DNA of 64,000 nt, from NCBI RefSeq assembly GCF_013608025.1, contig NZ_VDLV01000012.1:49770-113769 (forward strand), read 5' to 3'. Every line of letters starts with the position of its first letter. Position 1 is the first letter of the stretch. Positions 1-10,064 of the stretch are shown here, piece after piece. This DNA comes from Pseudomonas brassicacearum subsp. neoaurantiaca (GTDB lineage: Bacteria; Pseudomonadota; Gammaproteobacteria; Pseudomonadales; Pseudomonadaceae). The notes below the pieces were generated by a model, which was not told where the DNA came from, did not search any database, and worked only from the letters and a program-made list of their open reading frames with translations. The position numbers were made by a program, and so were the translations under genes.

Positions 1-1
1 C

Positions 2-277
2 GCCGGCACTGATTTCCAAGTGCGGGTCTGGCAGGCGTTGCTGACCATCCCATTCGGCGAGACCCGCAGCTACCGCGACATCGCCATCCAGATCGGCCAG
101 CCGACCGCGACCCGCGCCGTCGGGGCGGCTAACGGGCGCAACCCGATCTCGATCATTGCCCCTTGCCATCGCGTCATCGGCACCTCCGGCAGCCTCACCG
201 GTTTCGCTGGCGGCCTCGCCGCCAAACAGTTTTTGCTCAGCCTCGAAGGCCAGCAGAGCCTGCAGCTTGCATTCTGA
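2..277 (+). CDS. Methylated-DNA--protein-cysteine methyltransferase, 3' part
   Basis: Suicide DNA repair protein that moves the alkyl group from O6-alkylguanine onto its own cysteine. Only the C-terminal part is inside the window: the frame is open to the left edge and the GTG at 20 lies inside the conserved FQVRVWQAL stretch, so it is not the start. The active-site motif PCHRVIG is intact, followed by the usual [16 protein letters not shown] tail. Whether the full gene is a stand-alone Ogt or an Ada fusion cannot be seen. Confidence 0.9.
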   Translation, partial: AGTDFQVRVWQALLTIPFGETRSYRDIAIQIGQPTATRAVGAANGRNPISIIAPCHRVIGTSGSLTGFAGGLAAKQFLLSLEGQQSLQLAF

Positions 278-294
278 CCCTCACCCCAATCCCC

Positions 295-386
295 CTGTGG
301 GAGCGAGCTTGCTCGCGATGACGGCCCAACATTCAGCATCTTCATCACCTGACACTCCGTCATCGCGAGCAAGCTCGCTCCCACAG
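295..386. repeat. REP pair, family A (inverted)
   Basis: Two copies of the hairpin-forming element GTGGGAGCGAGCTTGCTCGC face each other (295-324 and 357-386) with about 32 bases between them, a REPIN-like arrangement common between Pseudomonas genes. It lies between the ogt-like gene and the LysE exporter gene. Confidence 0.85.
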
Positions 387-459
387 ATTTTTCCTGCGCC
401 AATATGAAATCCGTCTACAGTGTTGCCGCCTGCAAACATAAATTGCCAACGGAGCCATT

Positions 460-1068
460 ATGGCCAGCTATGGATTGTTCCTGCTGCTCGCAACCCTGAC
501 CATCCTCAGCCCCGGTCCTGGCGTGGTCCTGACCTTGTCCAACTCGGTGCGTCATGGCTGGAGTGGCGCCTTGCCCGGTATTCTCGGCATCGCCCTGGGT
601 GGTTTCCTGGTGGCGGGCATTTCGGCCAGCAGCGTGGGCCTGATCCTGGCGACATCAGCGACGGCATTCACTGTGTTGAAGTACATCGGCGCGGCTTATC
701 TGCTGTATCTGGGTGTGAAGATGTGGAACACCAAGACCTTCATTCCGACTCTCAATGACACGCCTTCACGACCTTGGCGGCGATTTGTCGAGGCGTTGTC
801 GATCCAGTTGCTCAACCCCAAGGCCGGGTTCTTTTTTCTGGCGGTGTTCCCGCAATTCATTGAGCCGGCCGGTAACTATTACACGCAGTTTCTCCTGCTG
901 GTGGCGTCCTACGGCTTGCTCGTCATAGGCATACACAGTGGCTACGCGCTGATGGCGAGCCGTGCCAGGGGCTGGCTATCCACGCGCCAAGGCACACGCA
1001 TTGTCGGCAAATTGTCCGGCCTGACGTTTTTTTCCTTCGGCGTGCTGATGGCCTCGGCCAGCAAATGA
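460..1068 (+). CDS. LysE/RhtB-family amino-acid exporter
   Basis: 202-aa inner-membrane protein of the LysE/RhtB family, which exports amino acids or related small metabolites; the substrate cannot be told from sequence. The N-terminal GLFLLLATLTILSPGPGVVLTLSNSVRHG matches the family signature (the PGP and G-rich first helix), and hydrophobic segments fill the rest, in the usual six-helix length. Its stop codon lies immediately before the 3' end of the convergent phosphatase gene. Confidence 0.9.
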   Translation: MASYGLFLLLATLTILSPGPGVVLTLSNSVRHGWSGALPGILGIALGGFLVAGISASSVGLILATSATAFTVLKYIGAAYLLYLGVKMWNTKTFIPTLNDTPSRPWRRFVEALSIQLLNPKAGFFFLAVFPQFIEPAGNYYTQFLLLVASYGLLVIGIHSGYALMASRARGWLSTRQGTRIVGKLSGLTFFSFGVLMASASK

Positions 1069-2976
1069 TCAGCCTGGGGGCGACTTCGGCGCCAGCATGC
1101 GTGTCGGCGGCTGGCCGTTGGCGTTGTGCTGGTAGATGTCCGCCGGTTGCCCCTGTTCGTTGAAAAACACCTGGCCGATCCCCGCCGAATTCCACAAGCG
1201 TTCCCCGGCCTCGGCGTGTTCCGGGACATGGGGGACGATGCGCATGCTGCGGCGCTTGGTGAACCAGTTCAAAGGTGAGCGTGGGGAATAGAGCCAGCGG
1301 TTCAGCCGATCGAACCATTCCAGCAGCGCAGGCGGAAATTCATTCTTGATGCCGCTGCTGGTGATCTGCCAGATGCGCGGACCGCCCTTGCGATGTGGGA
1401 TCAATACTTCATAGACGAAGGAATAATGCACATCACCCGAGAGCACCACGTAGCTACCAGGCGTACGTGAGTGTCGGAAAATATTCAGGATCACCTGGGC
1501 CGCGCCGCGATGGGCCATCCAATTTTCCGCGTCCACCAACAGTGGATAGCCGCACCAACTGAACACCCGCTGCACGGTCTCGATCAGCTTCACGCCAAAG
1601 ATCGGCGCCGGGGACACGATGATCGCCGAGCGATGGTCCAGCAACTCCTGTTGCAGCTCGCTCAACGCTTCCCAGTCCAGCAGGCCCGACGGCTGCTTGA
1701 GGTTGTTTTCGCTGCGCCAACGGCGAGTACGGGTGTCGAGCACCACCAGTGCCGGCGTGCTCGGCAGCACGTAGTGCCATTGCTGGAAGCCGAGCAGTGT
1801 GTCGATCAGCGTGTCTTGTGGTGCGCTGTCGAGGTAGCGGTCTTTGGCGGTGCCGCATAACGCCAGGGTTTGCTGGATCACCTCATCAAACACGTCGGGG
1901 TTATTGCCCCAGCCCTGGCAAAGCATATACGCGACCAATGCGTTGCCAATGATGCGCTTGGAGAACGGATGCCCGTAGGCCGTTTCCTCCCATTGCGCGG
2001 ATAGATTCCAATCGTCGGTGATGTCGTGGTCGTCGAAGATCATCAGGCAGGACAGGTGCGCGAACACCCGGGCCACGCCGCCAAGCCCGACCTTGAAGGC
2101 CTCGATGCGCTGTTGTTCCAAGTCATAGCGCTGACGACGTTCGACGGTCAGCTCGGGTGGTTGCGGATCGATCAGCGTCCACGGCACGGGCGACCACACC
2201 AGCAGATACATCGCCATGACTTCTGCGAAGGTCACCAGGTGATTATCGGCGCTGCTGCTGGTGAAGATCGGCTTGCGTGCCCCGCCAAAGAATCGCTCAC
2301 GCAGGGTTTCGTTGCTTTCGAGCGCTGGCAGCAAGTCTGCACGGTGGTAATAACTGGCGGGGTGTTGGTAAAGCTTGGCGCTGTCTTCCACCACCGCACC
2401 TTCGAGGCATTCTTCAAACAACCCCAGGCGCTCGATCAAGGCATGGATCGCCCGCAACATTGGCCCGGCGACATCATCGGCATACACCTGGTCGCCGCTC
2501 ATCATCAACAACGCCGGCCGTTGCTCGGGAGATTGCGCCAACAGCCGATCGACACAGAGCAAACCGTCGTTGGCCGGGTAATGGGGTTTGCGGCAGGAGC
2601 CATGGATCAATTGCCCGATGCGCGAATGCAGCACGAAGTTCGGGCACTTCGCGTCGCCGTATAGCAGGTGCGGCGCCCATTCTGCGATGGGCGTGCCGTC
2701 TACCAGCAGGTCGTAATCAATCGCCACATCCAGCGGCAGGGCGGTCTCGAGATGCACGTCGATCAAATGCACAAATGCCTGCCGGCCCACGGGCACCACT
2801 GTGCAACGCGTGGCGTCGAGTGCGAGATCGCCTGCTCCGTCGAGGCGCAAAATCAACGTCAATGGCCGTGTACCCACCAGCCACATCACCAGCCGCCGGG
2901 GTTCCAATCGCCGCAACAGCGGACCGACGAGGACGCAGGGCAGGGAGGTTAGCGTGTCGGAAGGGGGCGGCAACAT
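1069..2976 (-). CDS. PhoD-like metallophosphatase
   Basis: 635-aa protein of the alkaline phosphatase D / PhoD-like metallophosphatase family. Metal-binding clusters are visible: HGSCRKPHY and MMSGDQVYADD in the first half, IFDDHDITDDWN in the middle and VLSGDVHYSF near the C terminus. No signal peptide is visible at the chosen start, so unlike classic Tat-exported PhoD it may be cytoplasmic. The substrate is unknown. It ends one base after the LysE stop. Confidence 0.85.
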   Translation of the reverse strand: MLPPPSDTLTSLPCVLVGPLLRRLEPRRLVMWLVGTRPLTLILRLDGAGDLALDATRCTVVPVGRQAFVHLIDVHLETALPLDVAIDYDLLVDGTPIAEWAPHLLYGDAKCPNFVLHSRIGQLIHGSCRKPHYPANDGLLCVDRLLAQSPEQRPALLMMSGDQVYADDVAGPMLRAIHALIERLGLFEECLEGAVVEDSAKLYQHPASYYHRADLLPALESNETLRERFFGGARKPIFTSSSADNHLVTFAEVMAMYLLVWSPVPWTLIDPQPPELTVERRQRYDLEQQRIEAFKVGLGGVARVFAHLSCLMIFDDHDITDDWNLSAQWEETAYGHPFSKRIIGNALVAYMLCQGWGNNPDVFDEVIQQTLALCGTAKDRYLDSAPQDTLIDTLLGFQQWHYVLPSTPALVVLDTRTRRWRSENNLKQPSGLLDWEALSELQQELLDHRSAIIVSPAPIFGVKLIETVQRVFSWCGYPLLVDAENWMAHRGAAQVILNIFRHSRTPGSYVVLSGDVHYSFVYEVLIPHRKGGPRIWQITSSGIKNEFPPALLEWFDRLNRWLYSPRSPLNWFTKRRSMRIVPHVPEHAEAGERLWNSAGIGQVFFNEQGQPADIYQHNANGQPPTRMLAPKSPPG

Positions 2977-3053
2977 TCGTAGGAAAAGCTCTGCTTCAGA
3001 AAGAAGCAGGGATCATAACGCAATGTGCCTGAGGGCTGTGGCGTACCCGCTGC

Positions 3054-3084
3054 TGTGGCGAGGGAGCGAGCTCCCTCGCCACAG
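3054..3084. repeat. REP hairpin, family B (minimal)
   Basis: Near-perfect palindrome built from TGTGGCGAGGGAGC and its complement, a single family-B REP hairpin. It sits just after the stop of dctM and between two genes read on the same strand, so it could also stabilise the dctM mRNA 3' end; that role is inference. Confidence 0.7.
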
Positions 3085-3086
3085 AG

Positions 3087-4370
3087 TCAGCTCATTCCCA
3101 ACCAGTTCGGCAGAACCAGCGAGATCCACGGCACATAGGTGATCAGCACCAGGAACGCCAGCAAGATCATCAGCCACGGCATGGCCGCGCGGATGGTGGC
3201 CGTCAGCGACATGCCAGTCACCGCCGAGGTGACGAACAGGTTCAAGCCCACCGGCGGCGTGATCAGGCCGATTTCCAGGTTCACCACCATGATGATGCCC
3301 AGGTGAATCGGATCGATGCCCAGTTTCATGGCGATAGGGAACAGGATCGGCGCCAGGATCAGGATGATCGCCGACGGCTCCATGAACGCACCGGCAATCA
3401 GCAGCACGATGTTCACCACCAGCAGGAAGGTCACTGGCGTCAGCCCGGCCTCGATCACCCATGCGGTGATCTGTTGCGGCAGTTGCTCGGTGGTCAACAC
3501 ATGGGCGAAGAGCATGGCGTTGGCAATGATGAACATCAGCATGATGCTCAGCTTGGCCGACTCCAGCAGCACCTTGGGCGTCTCGCGGAACGTCAGGTCC
3601 TTATAGACGAACAACGCGATAAACGCCGAATAGACCGCCGCGACCGCCGCTGCTTCGGTGGGTGTGAACATCCCCGAATAGATCCCGCCGAGAATGATGA
3701 CCATCAGCAGCAGACCCCAGACCGCTTTGCGTGCCGCCGTCAGCCATTCGCGCAAGGTGGCCCTGGGCAAGGCGGGCAAGTTTTTCTTCACCGCGACGAT
3801 GTAGATCGCCACCATCAAGAACACACCCAGCAACAAGCCCGGCACCACGCCGGCCATGAACAATTTGCCCACGGAGGTTTCCGTCGCGGCGGCATACACC
3901 ACCATCACGATCGACGGCGGAATCAGGATGCCCAGGGTCCCGGCGTTGCAGACGATGCCGGCACCAAACGCCTGTGGATAACCCGAACGCACCATGCCGG
4001 CAATCGCGATGGAGCCCACCGCCGCCACCGTTGCGGGACTGGAACCGGACAGCGCGGCAAACAACATGCACGCCAGCACCGCCGCAATCGCCAGGCCGCC
4101 ACGGATATGGCCGACGCAGGCGTTGGCAAAGTCGATCAGCCGCCGCGCCACACCGCCCGTGGTCATGAACGCACCGGCCAGCAGGAAGAATGGGATCGCC
4201 AGCAACGTGTAGTGTTCGCTGGTTTCGAACAGCTTGATCGCCAGGGAACGTACCGAATCGGGGCTGAAGAAAATGATCGTCAGCGATCCGGCCAGGCCCA
4301 GGGAAATGGCGATGGGGACGCCGATAAACATCAACACGAACAGCGCGATGAACAGGAAGGCAATGGTCAT
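3087..4370 (-). CDS. dctM: TRAP transporter large permease, DctM type
   Basis: 427-aa integral membrane protein, the ion-coupled translocation subunit of a TRAP importer. It is almost entirely hydrophobic helices with the family's Gly/Pro-rich loops (LLAGAFMTTGGVARRLIDFA, FEFG-like NLEIGLITPPVGLNLFV). The start overlaps the stop of dctQ by four bases (ATGA-type coupling). With dctQ and the dctP-type binding proteins it forms a C4-dicarboxylate-type TRAP system on the minus strand. Confidence 0.93.
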   Translation of the reverse strand: MTIAFLFIALFVLMFIGVPIAISLGLAGSLTIIFFSPDSVRSLAIKLFETSEHYTLLAIPFFLLAGAFMTTGGVARRLIDFANACVGHIRGGLAIAAVLACMLFAALSGSSPATVAAVGSIAIAGMVRSGYPQAFGAGIVCNAGTLGILIPPSIVMVVYAAATETSVGKLFMAGVVPGLLLGVFLMVAIYIVAVKKNLPALPRATLREWLTAARKAVWGLLLMVIILGGIYSGMFTPTEAAAVAAVYSAFIALFVYKDLTFRETPKVLLESAKLSIMLMFIIANAMLFAHVLTTEQLPQQITAWVIEAGLTPVTFLLVVNIVLLIAGAFMEPSAIILILAPILFPIAMKLGIDPIHLGIIMVVNLEIGLITPPVGLNLFVTSAVTGMSLTATIRAAMPWLMILLAFLVLITYVPWISLVLPNWLGMS

Positions 4371-5008
4371 GGCTTGTCTTCCTCGATCTCGGTCAGTTTG
4401 ATCGCTTCCGCTGCTTCATCCGCCAGGCCCAGGCCCGTCTGACGATTCATCAGGATGCGTACGAAAATTTCCACGAAGCGGATGAACACCAGCGCGAACC
4501 CCACCGGCACGATCAACCCGATATGCCATTGCATGATGCCGAAATGGCCGAGGTCTTCGGCGCCGATTCCGGCAATCATCAAGGTGTTGATCCACTCGAA
4601 ACTCGCCACGGCCAGCAACCCGGCATAACCCAGGCAGCACAGGCAGGCGATCACGCCGATGAAGCGCTGTACCGGTTTGCTCGCCAGTTTCACCAGCGCA
4701 TCGACGCCGATGTGCCCGGCGGTCCGCACGCCATACGAAAGACCGAAAAAAATCAGCCAGCCAAACAGCGCCTTGGTCAACGAGCTGCTCCAGGTCATTG
4801 CCTGGGCCATGCCCATGATGCCGTCGCCGATGGCGAACATCGACTCGCTGGCGGCGGGCCAGTGGTCGCCGAGGCTGTAGAAAACCGCGTAGAGGTTGTT
4901 GAGGACCACATAGACGAACGTGACGAGCGTCATGGCGGCCAGGAGGAAAGCAATGAAACCTTCCTCGAAGTGTTCCCAGGTGCGCCGAAGGGCGTTCATG
5001 GATGACAT
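4367..5008 (-). CDS. dctQ: TRAP transporter small permease, DctQ type
   Basis: 213-aa membrane protein with four hydrophobic segments, the small subunit that partners DctM. The N-terminal cytosolic stretch (NALRRTWEHFEEGFIAFLLAAMT) and the middle FGLSYGVRTAGHIGVDALVKL match DctQ proteins of the dicarboxylate type. It lies between dctP (57-base gap) and dctM (4-base overlap), which supports one transcript dctP-dctQ-dctM. Confidence 0.92.
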   Translation of the reverse strand: MSSMNALRRTWEHFEEGFIAFLLAAMTLVTFVYVVLNNLYAVFYSLGDHWPAASESMFAIGDGIMGMAQAMTWSSSLTKALFGWLIFFGLSYGVRTAGHIGVDALVKLASKPVQRFIGVIACLCCLGYAGLLAVASFEWINTLMIAGIGAEDLGHFGIMQWHIGLIVPVGFALVFIRFVEIFVRILMNRQTGLGLADEAAEAIKLTEIEEDKP

Positions 5009-5064
5009 CTCCTGCTAGAGGACGACAGGCCGGCATTGCCAAGGTGGCAACGCCGGCCAACCCA

Positions 5065-6072
<1,008 letters not shown>

Positions 6073-6130
6073 TTATTTTTGGTTTTGCCCGTGCAGGCTC
6101 ATTCAAAACACAACGCACGGTGGGACAGTT

Positions 6131-6141
6131 GCAAGTCTAGG
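6131..6141 (-). promoter_or_regulatory. Shared upstream box of dctP
   Basis: The 11-mer GCAAGTCTAGG (plus strand), read on the minus strand as CCTAGACTTGC, lies 70-80 bases upstream of the dctP start. The same 11-mer occurs upstream of the second dctP paralogue at 7243-7253. TAGACT within it could serve as a -10 hexamer; I see no convincing -35. Confidence 0.4.
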
Positions 6142-6184
6142 CAGAAAATAGCTTGCCGGGGCATTGTGACATCAAGTGCACCGT

Positions 6185-7312
<1,128 letters not shown>

Positions 7313-7351
7313 CTAGGCCTTCAGGATCAAAAGCCTCAGGAGGGGGACAGG

Positions 7352-7864
7352 ATGTTTACGTTTGATAAGTTATGGAAGAGTCATCCCGAAATATTCGGCG
7401 ACGCCGCGCCTTGCAGGACGAATGGTTCCAAGAACTTTGGCGATCAATGCGCAATCAATCTCGGCGTGGCCCTGCGGCGCGCAGGCGCCGACATGAGCCA
7501 GCTCAGGAGTGTGCGTCATTGTTGGCAGCATCCCAAGAGCGAAGGGCACATATTGGCTGCCGAAGAACTCGCCAAAGCCTTGAGTCGAGCCAGGATTCCC
7601 GGCTTGCAAGGCATGAAGACCGTCAAAAGCGAAGACTTTGAAGACAGTCTGGAAGGGCAGCAGGGAATCATTTTCTTCAAGGACTTCTGGCGCCGGGCAA
7701 ATGAAACTTCTGCCAATCGCAGTGGCGATCACATCGACCTTTGGAGTGGTCGCCGGTTGACGGATTGGTTGAGTTACCCACGAATACAAATGGGCTTCTC
7801 CATCGAAGGTACTTTCTCGGATTACCATGAGTCCAAGGACATCTGGTTCTGGAAGGTCATATGA
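7352..7864 (+). CDS. Type VI secretion amidase effector, Tae4 family
   Basis: 170-aa protein resembling Tae4 effectors, NlpC/P60-like amidases that cut peptidoglycan cross-peptides after delivery by the type VI apparatus. The N-terminal FDKLWKSHP, the catalytic-Cys motif FGDQCAINLGVAL (Cys about residue 34), the HILAAEELAKAL helix and the catalytic-His motif GDHIDLW fit the family. There is no signal peptide, as expected for a T6SS cargo. No vgrG, hcp or structural T6SS gene lies nearby, so it is an orphan effector locus. Confidence 0.85.
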   Translation: MFTFDKLWKSHPEIFGDAAPCRTNGSKNFGDQCAINLGVALRRAGADMSQLRSVRHCWQHPKSEGHILAAEELAKALSRARIPGLQGMKTVKSEDFEDSLEGQQGIIFFKDFWRRANETSANRSGDHIDLWSGRRLTDWLSYPRIQMGFSIEGTFSDYHESKDIWFWKVI

Positions 7865-8088
7865 AGGTGATCAAAGGAGTCTTGTTCGTCTTTCTGCTGG
7901 TCGCTTCGGCCATGGGTGTTTTTAATCTGATTTTCATACTGATCGGAACCTATGTGGGTCCGCTGTACGAAAGCGATGCGGACCAGAGCCGCAATTTCGC
8001 GATCTGGCTGTTAGGAAATATCGGAGTGATGATCGTCGCGGCTGTGGCGGGCATTATCTGGAGCCGTCGGCGCGCGAAAAGGATTTAA
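7861..8088 (+). CDS. Small two-helix membrane protein, probable immunity protein
   Basis: 75-aa protein with two hydrophobic helices (about residues 4-28 and 47-67) and a basic tail (SRRRAKRI). The ATG overlaps the effector stop as ATGA, so the two are translationally coupled, the usual arrangement for an effector and its immunity protein. Known Tai4 immunity proteins are soluble periplasmic proteins with a signal peptide; this one looks like an inner-membrane protein instead. The function is inferred from position only. Confidence 0.6.
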   Translation: MKVIKGVLFVFLLVASAMGVFNLIFILIGTYVGPLYESDADQSRNFAIWLLGNIGVMIVAAVAGIIWSRRRAKRI

Positions 8089-8155
8089 CCAAGCAGTGCA
8101 CGCGATAGGCGTTTCTTCGCACCTCTTGGCCTGACCGCATCAGGCTGGCTGGAGC

Positions 8156-8572
8156 TCAAGGCTCCAGCGATGGCCCCTTCAATTCGATCTGGTTGCCATC
8201 CGGATCGGTGCAATAGATCGACAATCCCTTACCCTCCGCGCCAAAACGCATCTGCGCTTTCTCGACGGCCAGGCCGGCTGCGCGCAAATGAGCGAGCAAA
8301 GCCTGCTCGTCAAACGGCTCGATGCGCAGGCAGAAGTGATCAACGTTATGGCCCTGCTTGCCGGCCGCCGCGCCACCCTGGCGGCCAAGCGGCCCGTCGA
8401 CGTCCACCAGATCGATCATCGATGCACCGGCACCGAGATGGATCAGGCCCAGGTCATCCCGACGCTTCCTGAGCTCGCAACCGAACACTGAGGTGTAGAA
8501 GGCGAGGCTGCGCTCGATGTCCGTTACGCGCAGGACGATGTGGTCGATGCGTTCGATGGTGAAGTCCTTCAT
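8156..8572 (-). CDS. VOC-family (glyoxalase/bleomycin-resistance fold) protein
   Basis: 138-aa single vicinal-oxygen-chelate protein. It starts with FTIERIDHIVLRVTDIERSLAFYTSVFGCEL and ends with YCTDPDGNQIELKGP, the two halves of a betaalphabetabetabeta pair, with His, His and Glu positions available for a metal. The substrate is not predictable. A disrupted paralogue lies at 18005-18425. Confidence 0.85.
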   Translation of the reverse strand: MKDFTIERIDHIVLRVTDIERSLAFYTSVFGCELRKRRDDLGLIHLGAGASMIDLVDVDGPLGRQGGAAAGKQGHNVDHFCLRIEPFDEQALLAHLRAAGLAVEKAQMRFGAEGKGLSIYCTDPDGNQIELKGPSLEP

Positions 8573-8675
8573 ACCGGCCTCCGCATGGGGTGTCGCGCCA
8601 ATGACCCAGTCACTTTAGCCCAACAATTCCCGCAGAGGGAGCGAGCTGATTCCCAGCAATGACAGGCCAAGTAGT

Positions 8676-8698
8676 ATGACGACTTCTAGAGTCGTCAT
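8676..8698. promoter_or_regulatory. Inverted repeat upstream of the dehydratase promoter
   Basis: ATGACGACT and its complement AGTCGTCAT flank five bases (TCTAG), a 9-bp-arm palindrome about 56 bases upstream of the -35 hexamer. Its TATGACGAC core is shared with the 8792-8809 palindrome, so it may be a second operator of the same regulator. This role is inference. Confidence 0.45.
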
Positions 8699-8753
8699 CT
8701 TTCTGGAAATGACGAATCGATGAAAAAATCTCCTGTTTGATTGGTTTTGTGGG

Positions 8754-8809
8754 TTGACACGCCTGGGAAAACATTCGAATAATCCGCAACGTTGTATGAC
8801 GACATACAA
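8754..8809 (+). promoter_or_regulatory. Sigma-70 promoter with overlapping 18-bp operator
   Basis: TTGACA (8754-8759), 18 bases, then AATAAT (8778-8783) make a good sigma-70 promoter for the dehydratase gene. Nine bases downstream lies the perfect palindrome TTGTATGACGACATACAA (7-bp arms, 8792-8809). The palindrome position over the transcription start region is typical of repression. Its TTGT...ACAA ends suit a GntR/FadR-family regulator, two of which are encoded at 16.3-17.9 kb; the link is inferred. Confidence 0.6.
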
Positions 8810-8840
8810 ATAAAAAATAACAACACGGTGGCTCCTCCCC

Positions 8841-9995
8841 ATGAGAATCACAGGCGTTAACGTCGAAATTTTTTCCACCCCGTCGCGTCGCGCCCAGGAC
8901 AGTGCCGGCCACGCCCATCCCGGCGACGAAGTCATGATCAAGATGGCCCTGCTGCGAATCAGCTGCGACGACGGATCGGAGGGTTATGCCTTCGGTACGC
9001 CTGAATTGATTCGCCCGCACATCATCGAATCCTTCGTGCGCAAGGTGCTGATCGGTCGCGACCCGATGGACCGTGAAAGCATCTGGCAGGATCTGGCGCA
9101 CTGGCAGCGCGGCAGCGCAGGGCAGTTCACTGATCGGGCCCTGGCCCTGGTGGAACAAGCCTTGTGGGATCTGGCCGGGCGCAAGCTGAAGTTGCCGGTG
9201 CACAAGCTCATTGGCGGTTATCGCGACAAGGTCCTGGCCTATGGCTCGACGATGTGCGGCGATGATTTGCCGGGTGGGCTGTCCACGCCAGACGAGTACG
9301 GTCAGTTCGCCGAAAAGCTCGTCGCGCGTGGCTACAAGGCAATCAAGCTGCACACCTGGATGCCGCCGATTTCCTTCGCGCCAAATCCGCAAATGGACAT
9401 CCAGGCCTGCGCCGCCGTGCGCGAGGCGGTTGGCCCGGACATCGCCCTGATGCTCGATGGCTACCACTGGTACAGCCGCATGGATGCGCTGACCATCGGC
9501 AAGGCCTTGGAAAAGCTGGATTTCGCCTGGTTCGAAGAGCCAATGATGGAAGACTCCGCCGAGTCCTACGCCTGGCTGGCGGCCAACCTGGATATCCCGG
9601 TGTTGGGCCCGGAAAGCATCGCCGGCAAATTCCACAGCCGCGCCAGTTGGGTCACGCACAAATCCTGTGACATCCTGCGCGCCGGCGTGGCTGGCGTCGG
9701 CGGCATCGGGCCGTGCCTGAAAGTGGCGCACCTGGCCGAGTCGTTCGGCATGGATTGCGAGGTCCACGGCAACGGCGCGGCGAACCTCGCCGTGGTTGGG
9801 GCGATCAGCAATTGCCGCTGGTACGAGCGCGGCCTGCTGCATCCGTTCCTCGACTACGAGGAAGTGCCGGCGCACCTCAACAGCCTCGTCGATCCGATGG
9901 ATGCCGACGGTTATGTGCACCTGTCGGATCGGCCGGGGTTGGGCGAGGACATCAACTTCGCGTATATCGAAGCCAATACATTATCCCGACACTGA
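8841..9995 (+). CDS. Enolase-superfamily sugar-acid dehydratase (mandelate racemase subgroup)
   Basis: 384-aa enzyme of the mandelate racemase/muconate lactonizing family. Catalytic candidates are visible in order: KLH (K169, H171), the metal ligands D206 (MLDGYHW), E232/E233 (WFEEP) and E258 (GPES), and H309 (EVHGNG). This set fits an acid-sugar dehydratase or cycloisomerase; the exact substrate cannot be assigned. It is first in a run followed 69 bases later by an ABC importer, so it probably acts on the imported compound. Confidence 0.82.
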   Translation: MRITGVNVEIFSTPSRRAQDSAGHAHPGDEVMIKMALLRISCDDGSEGYAFGTPELIRPHIIESFVRKVLIGRDPMDRESIWQDLAHWQRGSAGQFTDRALALVEQALWDLAGRKLKLPVHKLIGGYRDKVLAYGSTMCGDDLPGGLSTPDEYGQFAEKLVARGYKAIKLHTWMPPISFAPNPQMDIQACAAVREAVGPDIALMLDGYHWYSRMDALTIGKALEKLDFAWFEEPMMEDSAESYAWLAANLDIPVLGPESIAGKFHSRASWVTHKSCDILRAGVAGVGGIGPCLKVAHLAESFGMDCEVHGNGAANLAVVGAISNCRWYERGLLHPFLDYEEVPAHLNSLVDPMDADGYVHLSDRPGLGEDINFAYIEANTLSRH

Positions 9996-10064
9996 TGGCG
10001 CAAGGCGTCCGAGGCTGAACGGCCCGGACGACAAGTCTTTATAAATATAAGAAAGGACTGAACC

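Noticed and set aside
295..386. CRISPR-like reading of the repeated hairpin elements
   Set aside because: Spacing and orientation are irregular, copies occur in inverted pairs, and no cas genes are present; these are REP elements.
3303..4442. 379-codon plus-strand frame opposite dctM
   Set aside because: Gln/His/Arg-rich shadow of a well-supported membrane protein gene.
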